The notes beneath the pieces are model-generated. The model searched no databases. It was not told the DNA's origin and was given only the letters and a program-made list of their open reading frames with translations. The position numbers and the translations under genes were made by a program. From assembly GCA_937927195.1 (NCBI GenBank), contig CALBCY010000171.1, forward strand, positions 20,803-84,802: a stretch of 64,000 nucleotides of DNA. Direction: 5' to 3'. Positions within the stretch are counted from its first letter, which is position 1, and each line of letters starts with the position of its first letter. Origin of the DNA: an uncultured Chitinophagales bacterium (lineage in GTDB: Bacteria > Bacteroidota > Bacteroidia > Chitinophagales > UBA2359). Shown piece by piece: positions 43,997 through 53,096 of this stretch.

Positions 43997-45247
43997 TTAT
44001 TTGTATTTATGTACAACAAGTCCCGATCTCAATTTTGGCTCAAACCAAGTGGATTTTGGTGGCATAACCTCTCCTGAATCAGCAACATCAAACAATTGTT
44101 GAATGCTTACAGGATAGATCGAAAATGCAAGTTTCATCTCCCCTGAATTCACCCTTTTCTCCAATTCCTGCAATCCTCTAATCCCACCAACAAAATCTAT
44201 GCGGTCATCTGTTCTTTGATCTTTGATTCCAAGTATAGGGTCAAACAAGTATTTTTGCAATATTGAAATATCTAATTTATCAACCACACTAGCCTTCTTA
44301 GAAAGTTTACTTTTCAACTCCAACGAATACCACACTTGGTCTAAATACATTCCAAATGATCCAGCATTTTTAGGTTTAAAGGCTTTTTTTCCAACTTTCG
44401 ATACTTCAAAATCTTTGTCGAGGGCTTTTAAAAACTGAGCAGTACTTTTACCCTTTAAATCTTTTACCAGTCTGTTGTAATCAATAATGTTTACTTGATT
44501 ATCTGGAAACAAGACAGAAAGGAAAAAATTATAAGGCTCCGTTCCATTGTGTTTCTTATTTTGCTTTGCCATCGCCTTTCCAACCTTCGAAGTCGAAGCA
44601 GCACGATGATGTCCATCTGCAATGTAAGTGGCATCAATTTCACGCTCAAAAATGTCAACAACCTGATCTATTATTTTTTGATCTTCTACAACCCACAAAG
44701 TATGTTGAATTCCATCCTCTGCAATAAAGTTGGCTTCAGGAAAACCGTATTTGGTTGTATGATTGATAATGGTATCTAACTTCTTATTTTGCTTATAGGC
44801 TAAAAATACCGGACCTGAATGGATTCCACTTGTTTCAACATGGGTAATTCTGTCTTTTTCCTTAACAGGACGAGTATATTCATGTTTTTTAATTACATCG
44901 TTGAAATAATCTTCGATGCTCGATCCGCAGACAATTCCAGTCTGCGTAATTTTACCCATCTTGATCCTATAGAAATACAAACAGTTCTTTTTATCTCTGC
45001 TTAGGTATCCTTTTTTTACAAAATCCTGAAAGTTTTTCTTTGCTTGAGCATAAACTTTCTTGTCATAGCTTGAAATATCTGTCGGTAGATCAATCTCCGA
45101 TTTGATAACTTTTAAAAAGGATAGTGGATTTCCTTCTGCTTCTTTTCTTGCTTCTTCACTGTTTAAAACATCATAAGGCCTTGAAGCTACTCTCACAGCA
45201 TTGTGAAAAGATGGACGGAAACCTTTGATTGGACGAATTATTGCCAT
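43997..45247 (-). CDS. DUF1015-family protein
   Basis: The 416-residue protein has the DUF1015 layout: AIIRPIKGFRP at the start, SRPYDVLNSEEAR, FYRIKMGKITQTGIVC, the invariant-looking YIADGHHRAAS near residue 210, and a C-terminal KSTWFEPKLRSGLV. Cytoplasmic, with no membrane helix. The family is widespread and sometimes placed near serine/phosphoglycerate genes, but no activity is proven; HxR and Asp residues suggest an enzyme. It is divergent from coaX with a 52-bp spacer that must hold both promoters. Confidence 0.92.
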   Translation of the reverse strand: MAIIRPIKGFRPSFHNAVRVASRPYDVLNSEEARKEAEGNPLSFLKVIKSEIDLPTDISSYDKKVYAQAKKNFQDFVKKGYLSRDKKNCLYFYRIKMGKITQTGIVCGSSIEDYFNDVIKKHEYTRPVKEKDRITHVETSGIHSGPVFLAYKQNKKLDTIINHTTKYGFPEANFIAEDGIQHTLWVVEDQKIIDQVVDIFEREIDATYIADGHHRAASTSKVGKAMAKQNKKHNGTEPYNFFLSVLFPDNQVNIIDYNRLVKDLKGKSTAQFLKALDKDFEVSKVGKKAFKPKNAGSFGMYLDQVWYSLELKSKLSKKASVVDKLDISILQKYLFDPILGIKDQRTDDRIDFVGGIRGLQELEKRVNSGEMKLAFSIYPVSIQQLFDVADSGEVMPPKSTWFEPKLRSGLVVHKYK

Positions 45248-45273
45248 TTCTTTGTTGTTTTATGATTTTTGCG

Positions 45274-45281
45274 CAAAAATA
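45274..45281 (-). promoter_or_regulatory. -7 promoter element of the DUF1015 gene
   Basis: On the minus strand TATTTTTG (45281-45274) matches TAnnTTTG. It sits inside GATTTTTGCGCAAAAATA, which is symmetrical about GCGC, so a palindromic operator is also possible. The start at 45247 would have a leader of about 20 bases. Confidence 0.5.
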
Positions 45282-45299
45282 CTTCAATAATTGACAAAA

Positions 45300-46034
45300 A
45301 TGAATCTCTGCATAGACATTGGTAATACTCGGATAAAATTATACAAGGTTGAAGGACAATCTGCTACCTTGTTGCATCACCAACCAGAGTGGGAGGAAGA
45401 CTTTGAAATTCTCGAAAAAACGATCATTAAACATGAATTTACTTCGGGAATATTATCCAGTACCAGAACCAAAAATGAAAACTTGATTGAATTTTTAGAG
45501 CAGAATCTCAAATATTTCCTGCTTTTGGACAATACCATCGAGCTTCCATTCGATAACTTATATGAAACGCCTAAAAGTCTTGGCAGGGACAGAATGGCGG
45601 TTGCTGCAGCTGCCTTAGACATTTTTCCTGATGAAAACAGTTTAATCATCAATATGGGAAGCTGCATCACTTATGATTTTATTACAAAGGAAAAAAAATA
45701 TCTCGGTGGAAGCATCTCTCCAGGAATGAAAATGCGTTTTAAAGCTATGAACAGCTTTACAGACAAACTTCCATTGGTTGAGGCTAAAGAAGTCAGTTCT
45801 TTCATCGGTATAAATACTGAAACTTCTCTCATTACCGGAGTGATTGAAGGAATCATTTGTGAAATTTCAGGCCGTATTTCTCAATATGAGGAGGAATTTG
45901 GTGAAATAAGGGCAATTCTAACCGGAGGAGATGCCATCTTTTTTGAAAACAAACTTAAAAATGAGATATTTGCGGACTCAAATTTCCTACCAATTGGACT
46001 TAATGCAATTCTTGAACATAACAAACATAATTAG
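45300..46034 (+). CDS. coaX: type III pantothenate kinase
   Basis: This enzyme phosphorylates pantothenate in the first step of coenzyme A synthesis. The 244-residue protein starts MNLCIDIGNTRIKLYKVEG, the phosphate-binding DxGNTRxK motif. LGRDRMAVAAAALD, INMGSCITYDFI and YLGGSISPGMKMR complete the type III (ASKHA-fold) signature. A TTG three codons upstream is a less likely start. Its end overlaps the following outer-membrane protein gene by 32 bases in another frame, so the two are probably translationally coupled. The pairing coaX - OMP - TPR - lptC is typical of Bacteroidota. Confidence 0.93.
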   Translation: MNLCIDIGNTRIKLYKVEGQSATLLHHQPEWEEDFEILEKTIIKHEFTSGILSSTRTKNENLIEFLEQNLKYFLLLDNTIELPFDNLYETPKSLGRDRMAVAAAALDIFPDENSLIINMGSCITYDFITKEKKYLGGSISPGMKMRFKAMNSFTDKLPLVEAKEVSSFIGINTETSLITGVIEGIICEISGRISQYEEEFGEIRAILTGGDAIFFENKLKNEIFADSNFLPIGLNAILEHNKHN

Positions 46035-47364
46035 ATTTGGAATTTATCTTCCATTAATCTTGATTTCTCTTAATTCACAATCTCAGATTGCCAGACAAAA
46101 CGATGCCTATTCCTTCTATGGAATTGGATCTATGTATCAGTCCGATTTTGCCCTGAATAGATCTTTGGGGTATTCCAGCACGGCTTATGCCTCCAGCTTT
46201 AATACCAATCCAATTAACCCTGCAAGTTATTCTTATCTCAGGCTAAGTTCATTTGAATTTGGTTTGGATGTAGAAGGCTACAATCTCGCCTCTGATGGCG
46301 AAAGTGGTTCCTCTTCTCATCTAGGAATTTCATACATGGCATTGGCTTTTCCCATTAATACAAAATGGGGACTTGGTTTTGGATTAAATCCATACAGTCG
46401 GGTCAATTATTCCAATATTTCGGAAAGAACCAATGATCAAACTGGTTTAGAAACCTTGGTTCATTCGGGAAGTGGTGGTTTAAGCCAAGCCAGAATAGGA
46501 ACTTCTTACAGAGTAAAAAGATTCTCTGGTGGTTTTAACTTCAACTTCATTTTTGGAAACACTGAAAGAGAGCTGATAGCCGTCTATCAAGACATCGAAG
46601 GAGTTTCAATTTCTTCATTAAGTTCCACCATACCAATCATTGGCGATCCAAAGTCAGCTGTGAAAAGGTATGAAAAAGCTCAAATTTCAGGAGTTGGCTG
46701 GGATTTTGGCCTTCAATATCACAATAAATTCAAAAACAAAAGCAATTATTCTATTGGAGCGAGAACTTCTCTTGTTTCTAATATGAAGTCAAATAATGAG
46801 ATTTCATTTGAAAGAGGGATCTATCAGCGAAGTGATCAGGCTGACCTGTTTTCGGGACTAGATTTGGATACACTCTATAAAACTTCCAATGCAGATATTA
46901 AACTGAGCAATCCCAATACTTTTGCAATAGGATTCTCCATTGCGGACAGTACTCAAAGTAGATGGCAATTTCTGGCAGATTTTGAATTGGCCACTTGGTC
47001 TCAATTTGCTGTTGACGGAGTAAAAGATGAGCATTTTACAGATTCCTATAGAATTTCAATAGGAGCCTCTCTTACTCCAAAATTCAATGCCTTATCTAGT
47101 TATTTCAAAAAAGTAAATTATCGCTTCGGATTTTACTACAATACAGGACATTTAATAATAGATGACAAAAAAATTGCAGACTACGGTTTAACCGTTGGAA
47201 TGGGAATGCCTTTGTCAATTAAGTCATTCTCAAGATTAAACTTTTCTGTAGATATCGGTCAAAAAGGTAGCTCTGCTGGTAGTTTAGTATTGGAGAGTTA
47301 TTTAAAAACCACCATTGGTTTCACATTTAATGACAAATGGTTTATTAAGAGAAAATATGATTAA
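46003..47364 (+). CDS. outer-membrane beta-barrel protein (FadL/OmpP1-like)
   Basis: The 453-residue protein has a signal peptide starting MQFLNITNIIRF and ending SLNSQSQ near residue 28. Alternating hydrophobic strands rich in Tyr, Gly, Ser and Asn follow (YSFYGIGSMYQSD, GLGFGLNPYSRVNY, YRFGFYYNTGHLII), as in outer-membrane barrels of the OmpP1/FadL type. The last residues FNDKWFIKRKYD fit a C-terminal barrel strand. The frame opens at 45931, but the signal fits ATG 46003, inside coaX. Whether it transports hydrophobic compounds is unknown; context beside coaX and lptC suggests an envelope role. Confidence 0.82.
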   Translation: MQFLNITNIIRFGIYLPLILISLNSQSQIARQNDAYSFYGIGSMYQSDFALNRSLGYSSTAYASSFNTNPINPASYSYLRLSSFEFGLDVEGYNLASDGESGSSSHLGISYMALAFPINTKWGLGFGLNPYSRVNYSNISERTNDQTGLETLVHSGSGGLSQARIGTSYRVKRFSGGFNFNFIFGNTERELIAVYQDIEGVSISSLSSTIPIIGDPKSAVKRYEKAQISGVGWDFGLQYHNKFKNKSNYSIGARTSLVSNMKSNNEISFERGIYQRSDQADLFSGLDLDTLYKTSNADIKLSNPNTFAIGFSIADSTQSRWQFLADFELATWSQFAVDGVKDEHFTDSYRISIGASLTPKFNALSSYFKKVNYRFGFYYNTGHLIIDDKKIADYGLTVGMGMPLSIKSFSRLNFSVDIGQKGSSAGSLVLESYLKTTIGFTFNDKWFIKRKYD

Positions 47365-47493
47365 TTCATAATTTTTTTTCTAAACAACTGTAACTATATT
47401 AGCTCTTTTGCATTTTAATACAAATGTAGATGTAACTAAAACAGGGTTTTACAATCAAAAAATAAGATAATACTTAAATTAAAACTTGAAAAC

Positions 47494-48969
47494 ATGTTCC
47501 AGATCAAGAATACAGGGATAATAGCAATACTTATAATGTTTATGTTTGCTGCCCTACCAACAAATGTTTCTGCTCAGAAGGTTAAGAAAGATATCTCAAC
47601 CAAAGAGAAAAAGAAAAAAGATAAAAAGAAGAAAGGCAAAGATGAGGTTGAAATGCCTGTTGAAGAAGCTGAAGAAAAATGGAGAACCATGACCAACGAC
47701 TATGGTTGTCCTATGTATGGAGAAGATTCGGTTAAAACATGGATTGCTGCTTCTTTGTACCAGCAAAATTATAAGAACAAAAATTATGTTGATGCTATTC
47801 CAAACTGGGAATACGTTTTTGCAAATTCACCTGGTTTTCAAAAAAGAACTTATCAGGATGGAGAGAAAATGTTTAAGAGTTTGATCGAGAATGCAGCAAA
47901 CGAGGAAGAAAAGAAAAAGTATTTTGACAGATTAATGGAAATTTACGATGGCTGGGCAAGCTGTTGGGGAGAGTCCGCAAAAATCATTGGCAAAAAAGGC
48001 TTGAGAATGGTTGATTACTATCCTGAGGAGGAAGACAAGGCTTTTGACTATTTTGAAAAGTCGATTGAAAATGGTGGAACAGAAGTTAGTTCAGCTGTGG
48101 CGCAAAGATACTTTTATCGAATTGCAACGGATTTTTCAGAGAAAAAAGTTTCTATGGAAGATTTAGAAGAGTCTTTAGAGAAAGTTCAGCTGATCTGTGA
48201 GGCCAATGTTGGTGATGATAAACCAAATTCAGCGATCTATCAAAAAGCCCTAGATAACATCAATGGATTCTTTGAAAAAATTGAAGCTGCTAATAATGTA
48301 GTATTAAAACCTTCTGTGACAGATTGTGCTGGTGCTGAAGAATACTATGGTGGAGCTTACCGTGAAAACCCAGAAGACAAAACCGCGATTAGCAATTACT
48401 ATGCTTCGATGATTAAATTCCGTTGTACGGATAAGCCAGAATTTTTGGCCATTGCAAAGAAATACAATGAAGCAGAACCATCTGCCGGTAAAGCTAAATT
48501 TATCGCTAGATCATATCAGAAACAAGGAGATTTCACCAATGCAGAATTGTTCTACAATAAGGCCATTGGAATGGAAACAAACTCTTCTAAAAAAGCTGCT
48601 TTGATGATGAACCTTGCAAGTTTATACAACTATAAATTGAAGCAAAGAAGCAAAGCAATCAAGCAAGCAAGAGCTGCTGCTGAATTACGTCCAGGATGGG
48701 GAGACCCATGGATTTTGATTGGAAATGCCTATGCTGGAAGTGCTTCAGCATGCGGTGGATTTGATGGAAGAGCGGCCATTTGGGCGGCCATGGATATGTG
48801 GAGCAAAGCAAAAAGAGTTGATCCATCTTCAGCAGATAAAGCTCAAAAGAATATCAATAAATATGCTGCCAATACTCCAGGAAAAAAGGAATGCTTCCAA
48901 AGAAACTTGGCAAAAGGTCAAAGTTATACGGTTAGCTGCTTGGGAGTTAGCACAACGGTTCGATACTAA
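47494..48969 (+). CDS. secreted TPR-like protein, paralogue A
   Basis: The 491-residue protein has a signal peptide (about 1-28, ending VSAQ) and a Lys-rich stretch (KEKKKKDKKKKGKDEVE). A helical solenoid follows: AIPNWEYVFANSPGF, YFDRLMEIYDGWASCWGESA, YYPEEEDKAFDYFEKS, and further helices with EAEPSAGKAKFIARSYQ and AELFYNKAIGMET of TPR type. Five or so Cys are conserved with the next gene. It would act as a periplasmic or cell-surface scaffold. The paralogue at 49122 shares the order and many words, but that one is a lipoprotein. Confidence 0.85.
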   Translation: MFQIKNTGIIAILIMFMFAALPTNVSAQKVKKDISTKEKKKKDKKKKGKDEVEMPVEEAEEKWRTMTNDYGCPMYGEDSVKTWIAASLYQQNYKNKNYVDAIPNWEYVFANSPGFQKRTYQDGEKMFKSLIENAANEEEKKKYFDRLMEIYDGWASCWGESAKIIGKKGLRMVDYYPEEEDKAFDYFEKSIENGGTEVSSAVAQRYFYRIATDFSEKKVSMEDLEESLEKVQLICEANVGDDKPNSAIYQKALDNINGFFEKIEAANNVVLKPSVTDCAGAEEYYGGAYRENPEDKTAISNYYASMIKFRCTDKPEFLAIAKKYNEAEPSAGKAKFIARSYQKQGDFTNAELFYNKAIGMETNSSKKAALMMNLASLYNYKLKQRSKAIKQARAAAELRPGWGDPWILIGNAYAGSASACGGFDGRAAIWAAMDMWSKAKRVDPSSADKAQKNINKYAANTPGKKECFQRNLAKGQSYTVSCLGVSTTVRY

Positions 48970-49019
48970 TTGGAATCTTTAAATAAGATTTCATTCGAAT
49001 AAAATTTAATAAAAAAAAG

Positions 49020-49050
49020 AGACACAGGCTTCACAGTCTGTGTCTTTTTT
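49020..49050 (+). terminator. intrinsic terminator of TPR paralogue A
   Basis: AGACACAG (49020-49027) pairs with CTGTGTCT (49038-49045), followed by six T's. The A-rich 5' flank allows action in the other direction too. So the two TPR genes are separate transcription units. Confidence 0.88.
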
Positions 49051-49121
49051 GTATCAGAGCATGTCCAAGGTTCGTATTTTATCCAAAAGTTTTTATTTTC
49101 GTGAAATAAAATTCTAGTCTT

Positions 49122-50573
49122 ATGAAATTTATTAAAATCACTCTCTCCTTATCAGGTCTGACGCTATTGCTAAGTGCAATACTGTTCCTCAATAGCTGTA
49201 AAACCCAAAAGGCTGCAACTACTAATGAGACAGTAGAAAGTACAGAAGAAGTTCCGGAAGAACCTATTATTACTGTCAATGAAAGAGGTTGTGAAAAATT
49301 TGCTGGAGATGAGAAAAAAGCAAAAATAGCCTTTTCTCTATTTCATGAGGATGTAGCCGCTGGGTTGTATGACAATGCATTGCCAAACTGGGAGTATGTT
49401 TTTGAAAACACCCCTGGTTTAACCGAGTTCACATTTATAGATGGTGAAAAAATATTCAAGAAGAAACTAGACGAAGCTACCGATCCAACAGAGAAAAAAC
49501 AACACTTTGATCGCTTGATGGAAGTCTATGATCAAAGAGCCATTTGCTATGGAAAATCGGCCCATCTTTCTGGAAAGAAAGCTTTTGCCTTTGATAAATA
49601 TTACCCAGAAGAAGAAGACATTATTTTCGATTTTGCTGAAAAATCTGTCCTCAATGGCGGCAATGATGCCAAAGCAAGTCAATTGCAAATTTACTGGAGG
49701 TATTTAATTAAAAGACTAAAGAAACAACAAATCAACAAAGATGAGTTGACAGAAGCTTACGATACAATTAGCCAAGTTATTAGTTACAATCTCGAGAATG
49801 GAAATGCCGAAACCATTTCACAATATTCAAAAGCTCAAGATGAAATTCAATCAGGTTATGACAGCTTGATAGAAGCTTTGACTCCAGAAACCATCACGAT
49901 AACCAACTGTCAGGAAGTGGTTGATTATATGCAACCCAAATATTTAGAAAACCCAAATGATCTAAACGTTGTAAAAAGATTCTTTGGTGGTTTCTTGAAA
50001 TTCAAGTGCTATACAAACCCACTTTTTAAAGAAGTTACTGAAAAATACAATGAGTTAGAACCAAAAGCTTCTACCTCAAAAATATTGGGCAACATAGCTA
50101 GGAAAAACAAAAACTACGATCAAGCATTGTCTTACTACCAAACTGCATTTAGTTCAGAAACCGATAATGCAAAGAAAGCAAAAATAAAAATGACAATGGC
50201 AAATATGGTGGCTTATGAAACTGGTAAAAAAGATTTCACTAATGCAAGAAAACATGCCAGAGAAGCCGCTGATTTAAATCCTAACTGGGGAGAACCATAC
50301 ATCCTTATTGGAAGAATGTATGCCGCTAGCGGAAAACTTTGCGGACCGGGAACAGGATTTGAAAGCCAAAAGGTTTTGTGGCCTGCGATGGATATGTGGA
50401 ACAAAGCAAAAAGAACCGATCCTGCTTCAGCAGATTTGGCGCAAAAATACATCAATGAGTATTATCAGTATATGCCGACTATGAAAGATTTATTTCAAAG
50501 AGGCATAAGCGTTGGGGATGATTATTCTATTGGCTGCTGGATTGGCGGGACTGTCAAGGCAAGAGCGAAGTAG
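49122..50573 (+). CDS. TPR-like lipoprotein, paralogue B
   Basis: The 483-residue protein has a lipobox (FLNSC, Cys26) and a Thr/Glu-rich tether, then the same helical order as paralogue A: ALPNWEYVFENTPGL, HFDRLMEVYDQRAICYGKSA, KYYPEEEDIIFDFAEKS, VDYMQPKYLENPNDLN and SYYQTAFSSET. Pairing of a soluble and a lipid-anchored paralogue suggests they act on different sides of the periplasm. Function is unknown. The position just before lptC is consistent with an envelope role; that is inference. Confidence 0.85.
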   Translation: MKFIKITLSLSGLTLLLSAILFLNSCKTQKAATTNETVESTEEVPEEPIITVNERGCEKFAGDEKKAKIAFSLFHEDVAAGLYDNALPNWEYVFENTPGLTEFTFIDGEKIFKKKLDEATDPTEKKQHFDRLMEVYDQRAICYGKSAHLSGKKAFAFDKYYPEEEDIIFDFAEKSVLNGGNDAKASQLQIYWRYLIKRLKKQQINKDELTEAYDTISQVISYNLENGNAETISQYSKAQDEIQSGYDSLIEALTPETITITNCQEVVDYMQPKYLENPNDLNVVKRFFGGFLKFKCYTNPLFKEVTEKYNELEPKASTSKILGNIARKNKNYDQALSYYQTAFSSETDNAKKAKIKMTMANMVAYETGKKDFTNARKHAREAADLNPNWGEPYILIGRMYAASGKLCGPGTGFESQKVLWPAMDMWNKAKRTDPASADLAQKYINEYYQYMPTMKDLFQRGISVGDDYSIGCWIGGTVKARAK

Positions 50574-50886
50574 GGCAAGCTGTTTGGATGTTGGCCTTTA
50601 GTGTTGGCCTTTAGCTGTTGGCCTTTAGCCTTTTGCCTTTAGCTTTTTGCCTTTAGCTTTTTGCCTTTAGCTTTTTGCCTTTTGCTTTTTGCCTTTTGCC
50701 TTTTGCCTTTTGCCTTTTGCCTTTTGCCTTTTGCCTTTTGCCTTTTGCAACTACTGTTGATGCTAAATAAAGTTATTTCTAGTTTATATTTGTACTATCA
50801 AAAAGAAAAAGTCTTTTTACTTGTACTTGTTGCTTAAAGCAAAATAATCTTGGAGCACAAAAAGTGAAGCAATCTCAAAAAACACA
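50574..50886. repeat. TTTTGCC heptanucleotide array and lptC upstream region
   Basis: From 50590 to 50748 the sequence is built of TTGGCCTTTAGC, TTTTGCCTTTAGC and finally a run of about ten near-exact TTTTGCC units. The -7 word TATATTTG at 50785-50792 follows the array and is a candidate promoter of lptC, with about 88 bases of leader. Composition of the array (T, G, C only on this strand) is unlike the rest of the window. Confidence 0.85.
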
Positions 50887-51450
50887 ATGGCTAAATACAT
50901 TTCATACATTACTTTCTTATGCTGCCTCGCTTGTCTCATAAGTTCTTGCAGTGATCCGGTTGCTTCGACCTACCAGCCATTGGAGGAATATGATACCAAT
51001 ATAGAAAAGGCGACTGATGTTATTACTTTTTACAGTGATGAAGGAATTGTAAGAGTGAAAGTTTCTGCTCCTAAATTAGAAAGGCATAAAGGAAAAAAAA
51101 ATCCCTTGACCATATTTCCTGAAGGATTGGATGTTGTTTTCTTTGACTCCAATCATCGCGAGTCTAGCCATTTGGTGGCTGACTATGCAGAGCGAGATGA
51201 AAAAGAACAGAAAGTTACGATCAGAAATAATGTAGTGGTTACAACTAAAAAAAATGAGACAATTGAAACAGATGAATTGATCTGGGATGAAAAGAATCAG
51301 AAAGTAGTTTCTAAAGTTTTAACCAAAATCACAACAGAAAATGAGGAAATAGAATGTTATGGATTTGAGGCCAACAACGATTTTAGCGAATATGAAACGG
51401 GCAAATTAAAAGGCATTAAGAAAATTAAAAAGCAGCAATTCGACCAATAA
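50887..51450 (+). CDS. lptC: LPS export system protein LptC
   Basis: A 187-residue lipoprotein-like protein (lipobox SSC, Cys21) with the LptC-type beta-jellyroll pattern: VITFYSDEGIVRVKVSAPKLERH, GLDVVFFDSNHRESSHLVADYAE, VTIRNNVVVTTKKNETIETDELIWDEKNQKV, then SEYETGKLKGIKKIK. LptC receives LPS from the LptFGB transporter and hands it to LptA in the periplasm. In Bacteroidota LptC has this lipoprotein form. It comes after the two TPR genes and is preceded by a heptanucleotide array and a candidate promoter. Confidence 0.9.
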   Translation: MAKYISYITFLCCLACLISSCSDPVASTYQPLEEYDTNIEKATDVITFYSDEGIVRVKVSAPKLERHKGKKNPLTIFPEGLDVVFFDSNHRESSHLVADYAERDEKEQKVTIRNNVVVTTKKNETIETDELIWDEKNQKVVSKVLTKITTENEEIECYGFEANNDFSEYETGKLKGIKKIKKQQFDQ

Positions 51451-51689
51451 ACAGGCCTTTTTAGCGCTTCAATGTTAATAATTTTAAAGAATCTGCCTTT
51501 TCATGAACCTAAACCCTATAAAAAGTAGTTATTTATATCAGAGACTGAAAGGTTTGAAAAATCACTCTTAAAAGAGTTACAGATTGGCAAAGCATTTTAT
51601 TCTAGCTCGCATTCTTTACCACTATCAGGTAGCAGGAGCAATTTTCCCCTAACCAAATAAATTTAATTTACGTAAACAATTTTATTAAA

Positions 51690-52172
51690 ATGGACAGAAA
51701 TAAATTCTTCGATTTTATCAAAAGCAAAGTAGAGGACGAAGTAAAAAAAGGTTTAGAAGGTATGGACAATTACGAAGACATTGGAAAGAAATTCGCTGAA
51801 ATAATTAAGGAAAAGAAAAAACAGTGGAATGAAAGCCAACAAAAAAGTCAACAGGAAGAAAAGGCCAGCCAGAGAAATGGTGCAAAAGCCAGTGGCGTTG
51901 ACATTAAAGTTGAGGTGAAACCAAAAGCAGCAGAAACCAAAGCTGAAAAGGAAGCCCTCAAAAAAGATATTAAAATAAGCAAGCCTAAAGGGGAAGCCTC
52001 CTCATCAAAGTCAGACAAAAAGACCTATGCTGAGCTAAAAAAGAAATTGACTGCTGAATATGAAATGATGAAAGCACGCCACAGAATAAGTCAGGAAGAG
52101 TTGGCTAAAGCACAGAAAAAAATCGAGAAAGATTTCAAGAAAAAAATGAAAAAGAAACTCGATAAATATTAG
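51690..52172 (+). CDS. Lys-rich coiled-coil protein of unknown function
   Basis: The 160-residue cytoplasmic protein has N- and C-terminal helical parts (FFDFIKSKVEDEVKKG and KKLTAEYEMMKARHRISQEELAKAQ) joined by a low-complexity Lys/Ala/Glu/Ser linker (about 60-115). Its sequence is strongly basic, as in DNA- or RNA-associated proteins, but no binding motif is visible. It is followed 36 bp later by the ybjQ-like gene. I cannot assign a function; the start ATG at 51690 follows a plain AT-rich leader. Confidence 0.6.
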   Translation: MDRNKFFDFIKSKVEDEVKKGLEGMDNYEDIGKKFAEIIKEKKKQWNESQQKSQQEEKASQRNGAKASGVDIKVEVKPKAAETKAEKEALKKDIKISKPKGEASSSKSDKKTYAELKKKLTAEYEMMKARHRISQEELAKAQKKIEKDFKKKMKKKLDKY

Positions 52173-52208
52173 ACATTGGATTAAATTAATTGTCGTAAAT
52201 AAGCATTT

Positions 52209-52547
52209 ATGATTGTCAGTACCACTCCTAGCCTGGAAGGCAAAAAGATCACTCAATATCATGGCCTAGTAACCGGTGAAGCAATAGTTGGAGCAAACAT
52301 CTTAAAAGATTGGTTTGCTTCGATTACAGATGTTATCGGAGGTAGAGCTTCTCAATATGAAAAATCTTTACGGACTGCAAAAGACCTTGCTGTGGCAGAA
52401 ATGGTTGAGCAAGCCGAAAGACTTGGAGCCAATGCGGTTGTTGGTGTCGATTTAGATTATGAAACAATCGGCAAAGAATCGAGCATGTTGATGGTTTCGG
52501 CAAGTGGCACTGCTGTTAGTTTTGTTTCAAATCAACAAAGCATTTAA
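52209..52547 (+). CDS. YbjQ/UPF0145 (DUF74) family protein
   Basis: A 112-residue protein with the full family signature: [36 protein letters not shown], then [29 protein letters not shown]. Members form pentamers and are described as heavy-metal-binding-like, without proven function. Cytoplasmic. The next gene starts 3 bp after its stop, so the two are co-transcribed. Confidence 0.95.
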   Translation: MIVSTTPSLEGKKITQYHGLVTGEAIVGANILKDWFASITDVIGGRASQYEKSLRTAKDLAVAEMVEQAERLGANAVVGVDLDYETIGKESSMLMVSASGTAVSFVSNQQSI

Positions 52548-52550
52548 GCC

Positions 52551-53096
52551 TTGTCAGAAGGTCAAAAAAATGCATTAATAATTGGTGGCACTGGAATGCT
52601 TTTTGAAGCAAGCTTGTGGATTGCCAATCAAGATTTCAAAACCATCGTTACCGGAAGAAATGTTCATCGCCTCGAACGATTGGATTCGGCAAATAAAAAC
52701 ATCTCTCCACTTGTCCTCGACTATTCTGACTTTTTAAATTTCAAAAAACAAATCTCTCAGCTCATTCAATCAAATGGGCATTTTGATTTAATTGCTGCAT
52801 GGATTCATGGTGATCCGAAAAACCTCATAGAGCTTTTTGGTGAAATAAACCAAACAGATCAAGCTTGGCAGCTTCACCATGTGATGGGAAGTGCCAGCGA
52901 CTTGGCTTCGATCAAAAAACGAATGAATGTTCCTTCAAATTGCCAGTACTATCAAATACAACTCGGTTTCAAAATCGAACACAAAACATCTCGTTGGTTG
53001 TATGACCATGAAATTTCAAATGGCTTGATTGACAGCATTAAAAGCCAGACAGATGTTTTGGTTGGACAGTTGGAACCATGGGAGCAAAGACCTTAG
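52551..53096 (+). CDS. SDR-like Rossmann-fold protein (short form)
   Basis: The 181-residue protein begins ALIIGGTGMLFEASLWIAN, a glycine-rich NAD(P)-binding loop of Rossmann type, then VTGRNVHRLERL, PLVLDYSDFLNF and DLIAAWIHGD. It is much shorter than classical SDR enzymes and lacks the YxxxK catalytic pair, so it may bind nucleotide without acting as a dehydrogenase. The start is TTG at 52551, 3 bp after the ybjQ stop, since any later ATG would cut into the glycine-rich loop. Confidence 0.75.
   Translation: MSEGQKNALIIGGTGMLFEASLWIANQDFKTIVTGRNVHRLERLDSANKNISPLVLDYSDFLNFKKQISQLIQSNGHFDLIAAWIHGDPKNLIELFGEINQTDQAWQLHHVMGSASDLASIKKRMNVPSNCQYYQIQLGFKIEHKTSRWLYDHEISNGLIDSIKSQTDVLVGQLEPWEQRP

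Noticed and set aside
50590..50748. CRISPR-like array
   Set aside because: Units are 7-13 bases without unique spacers, and no cas genes occur in the window; it is a simple tandem repeat.
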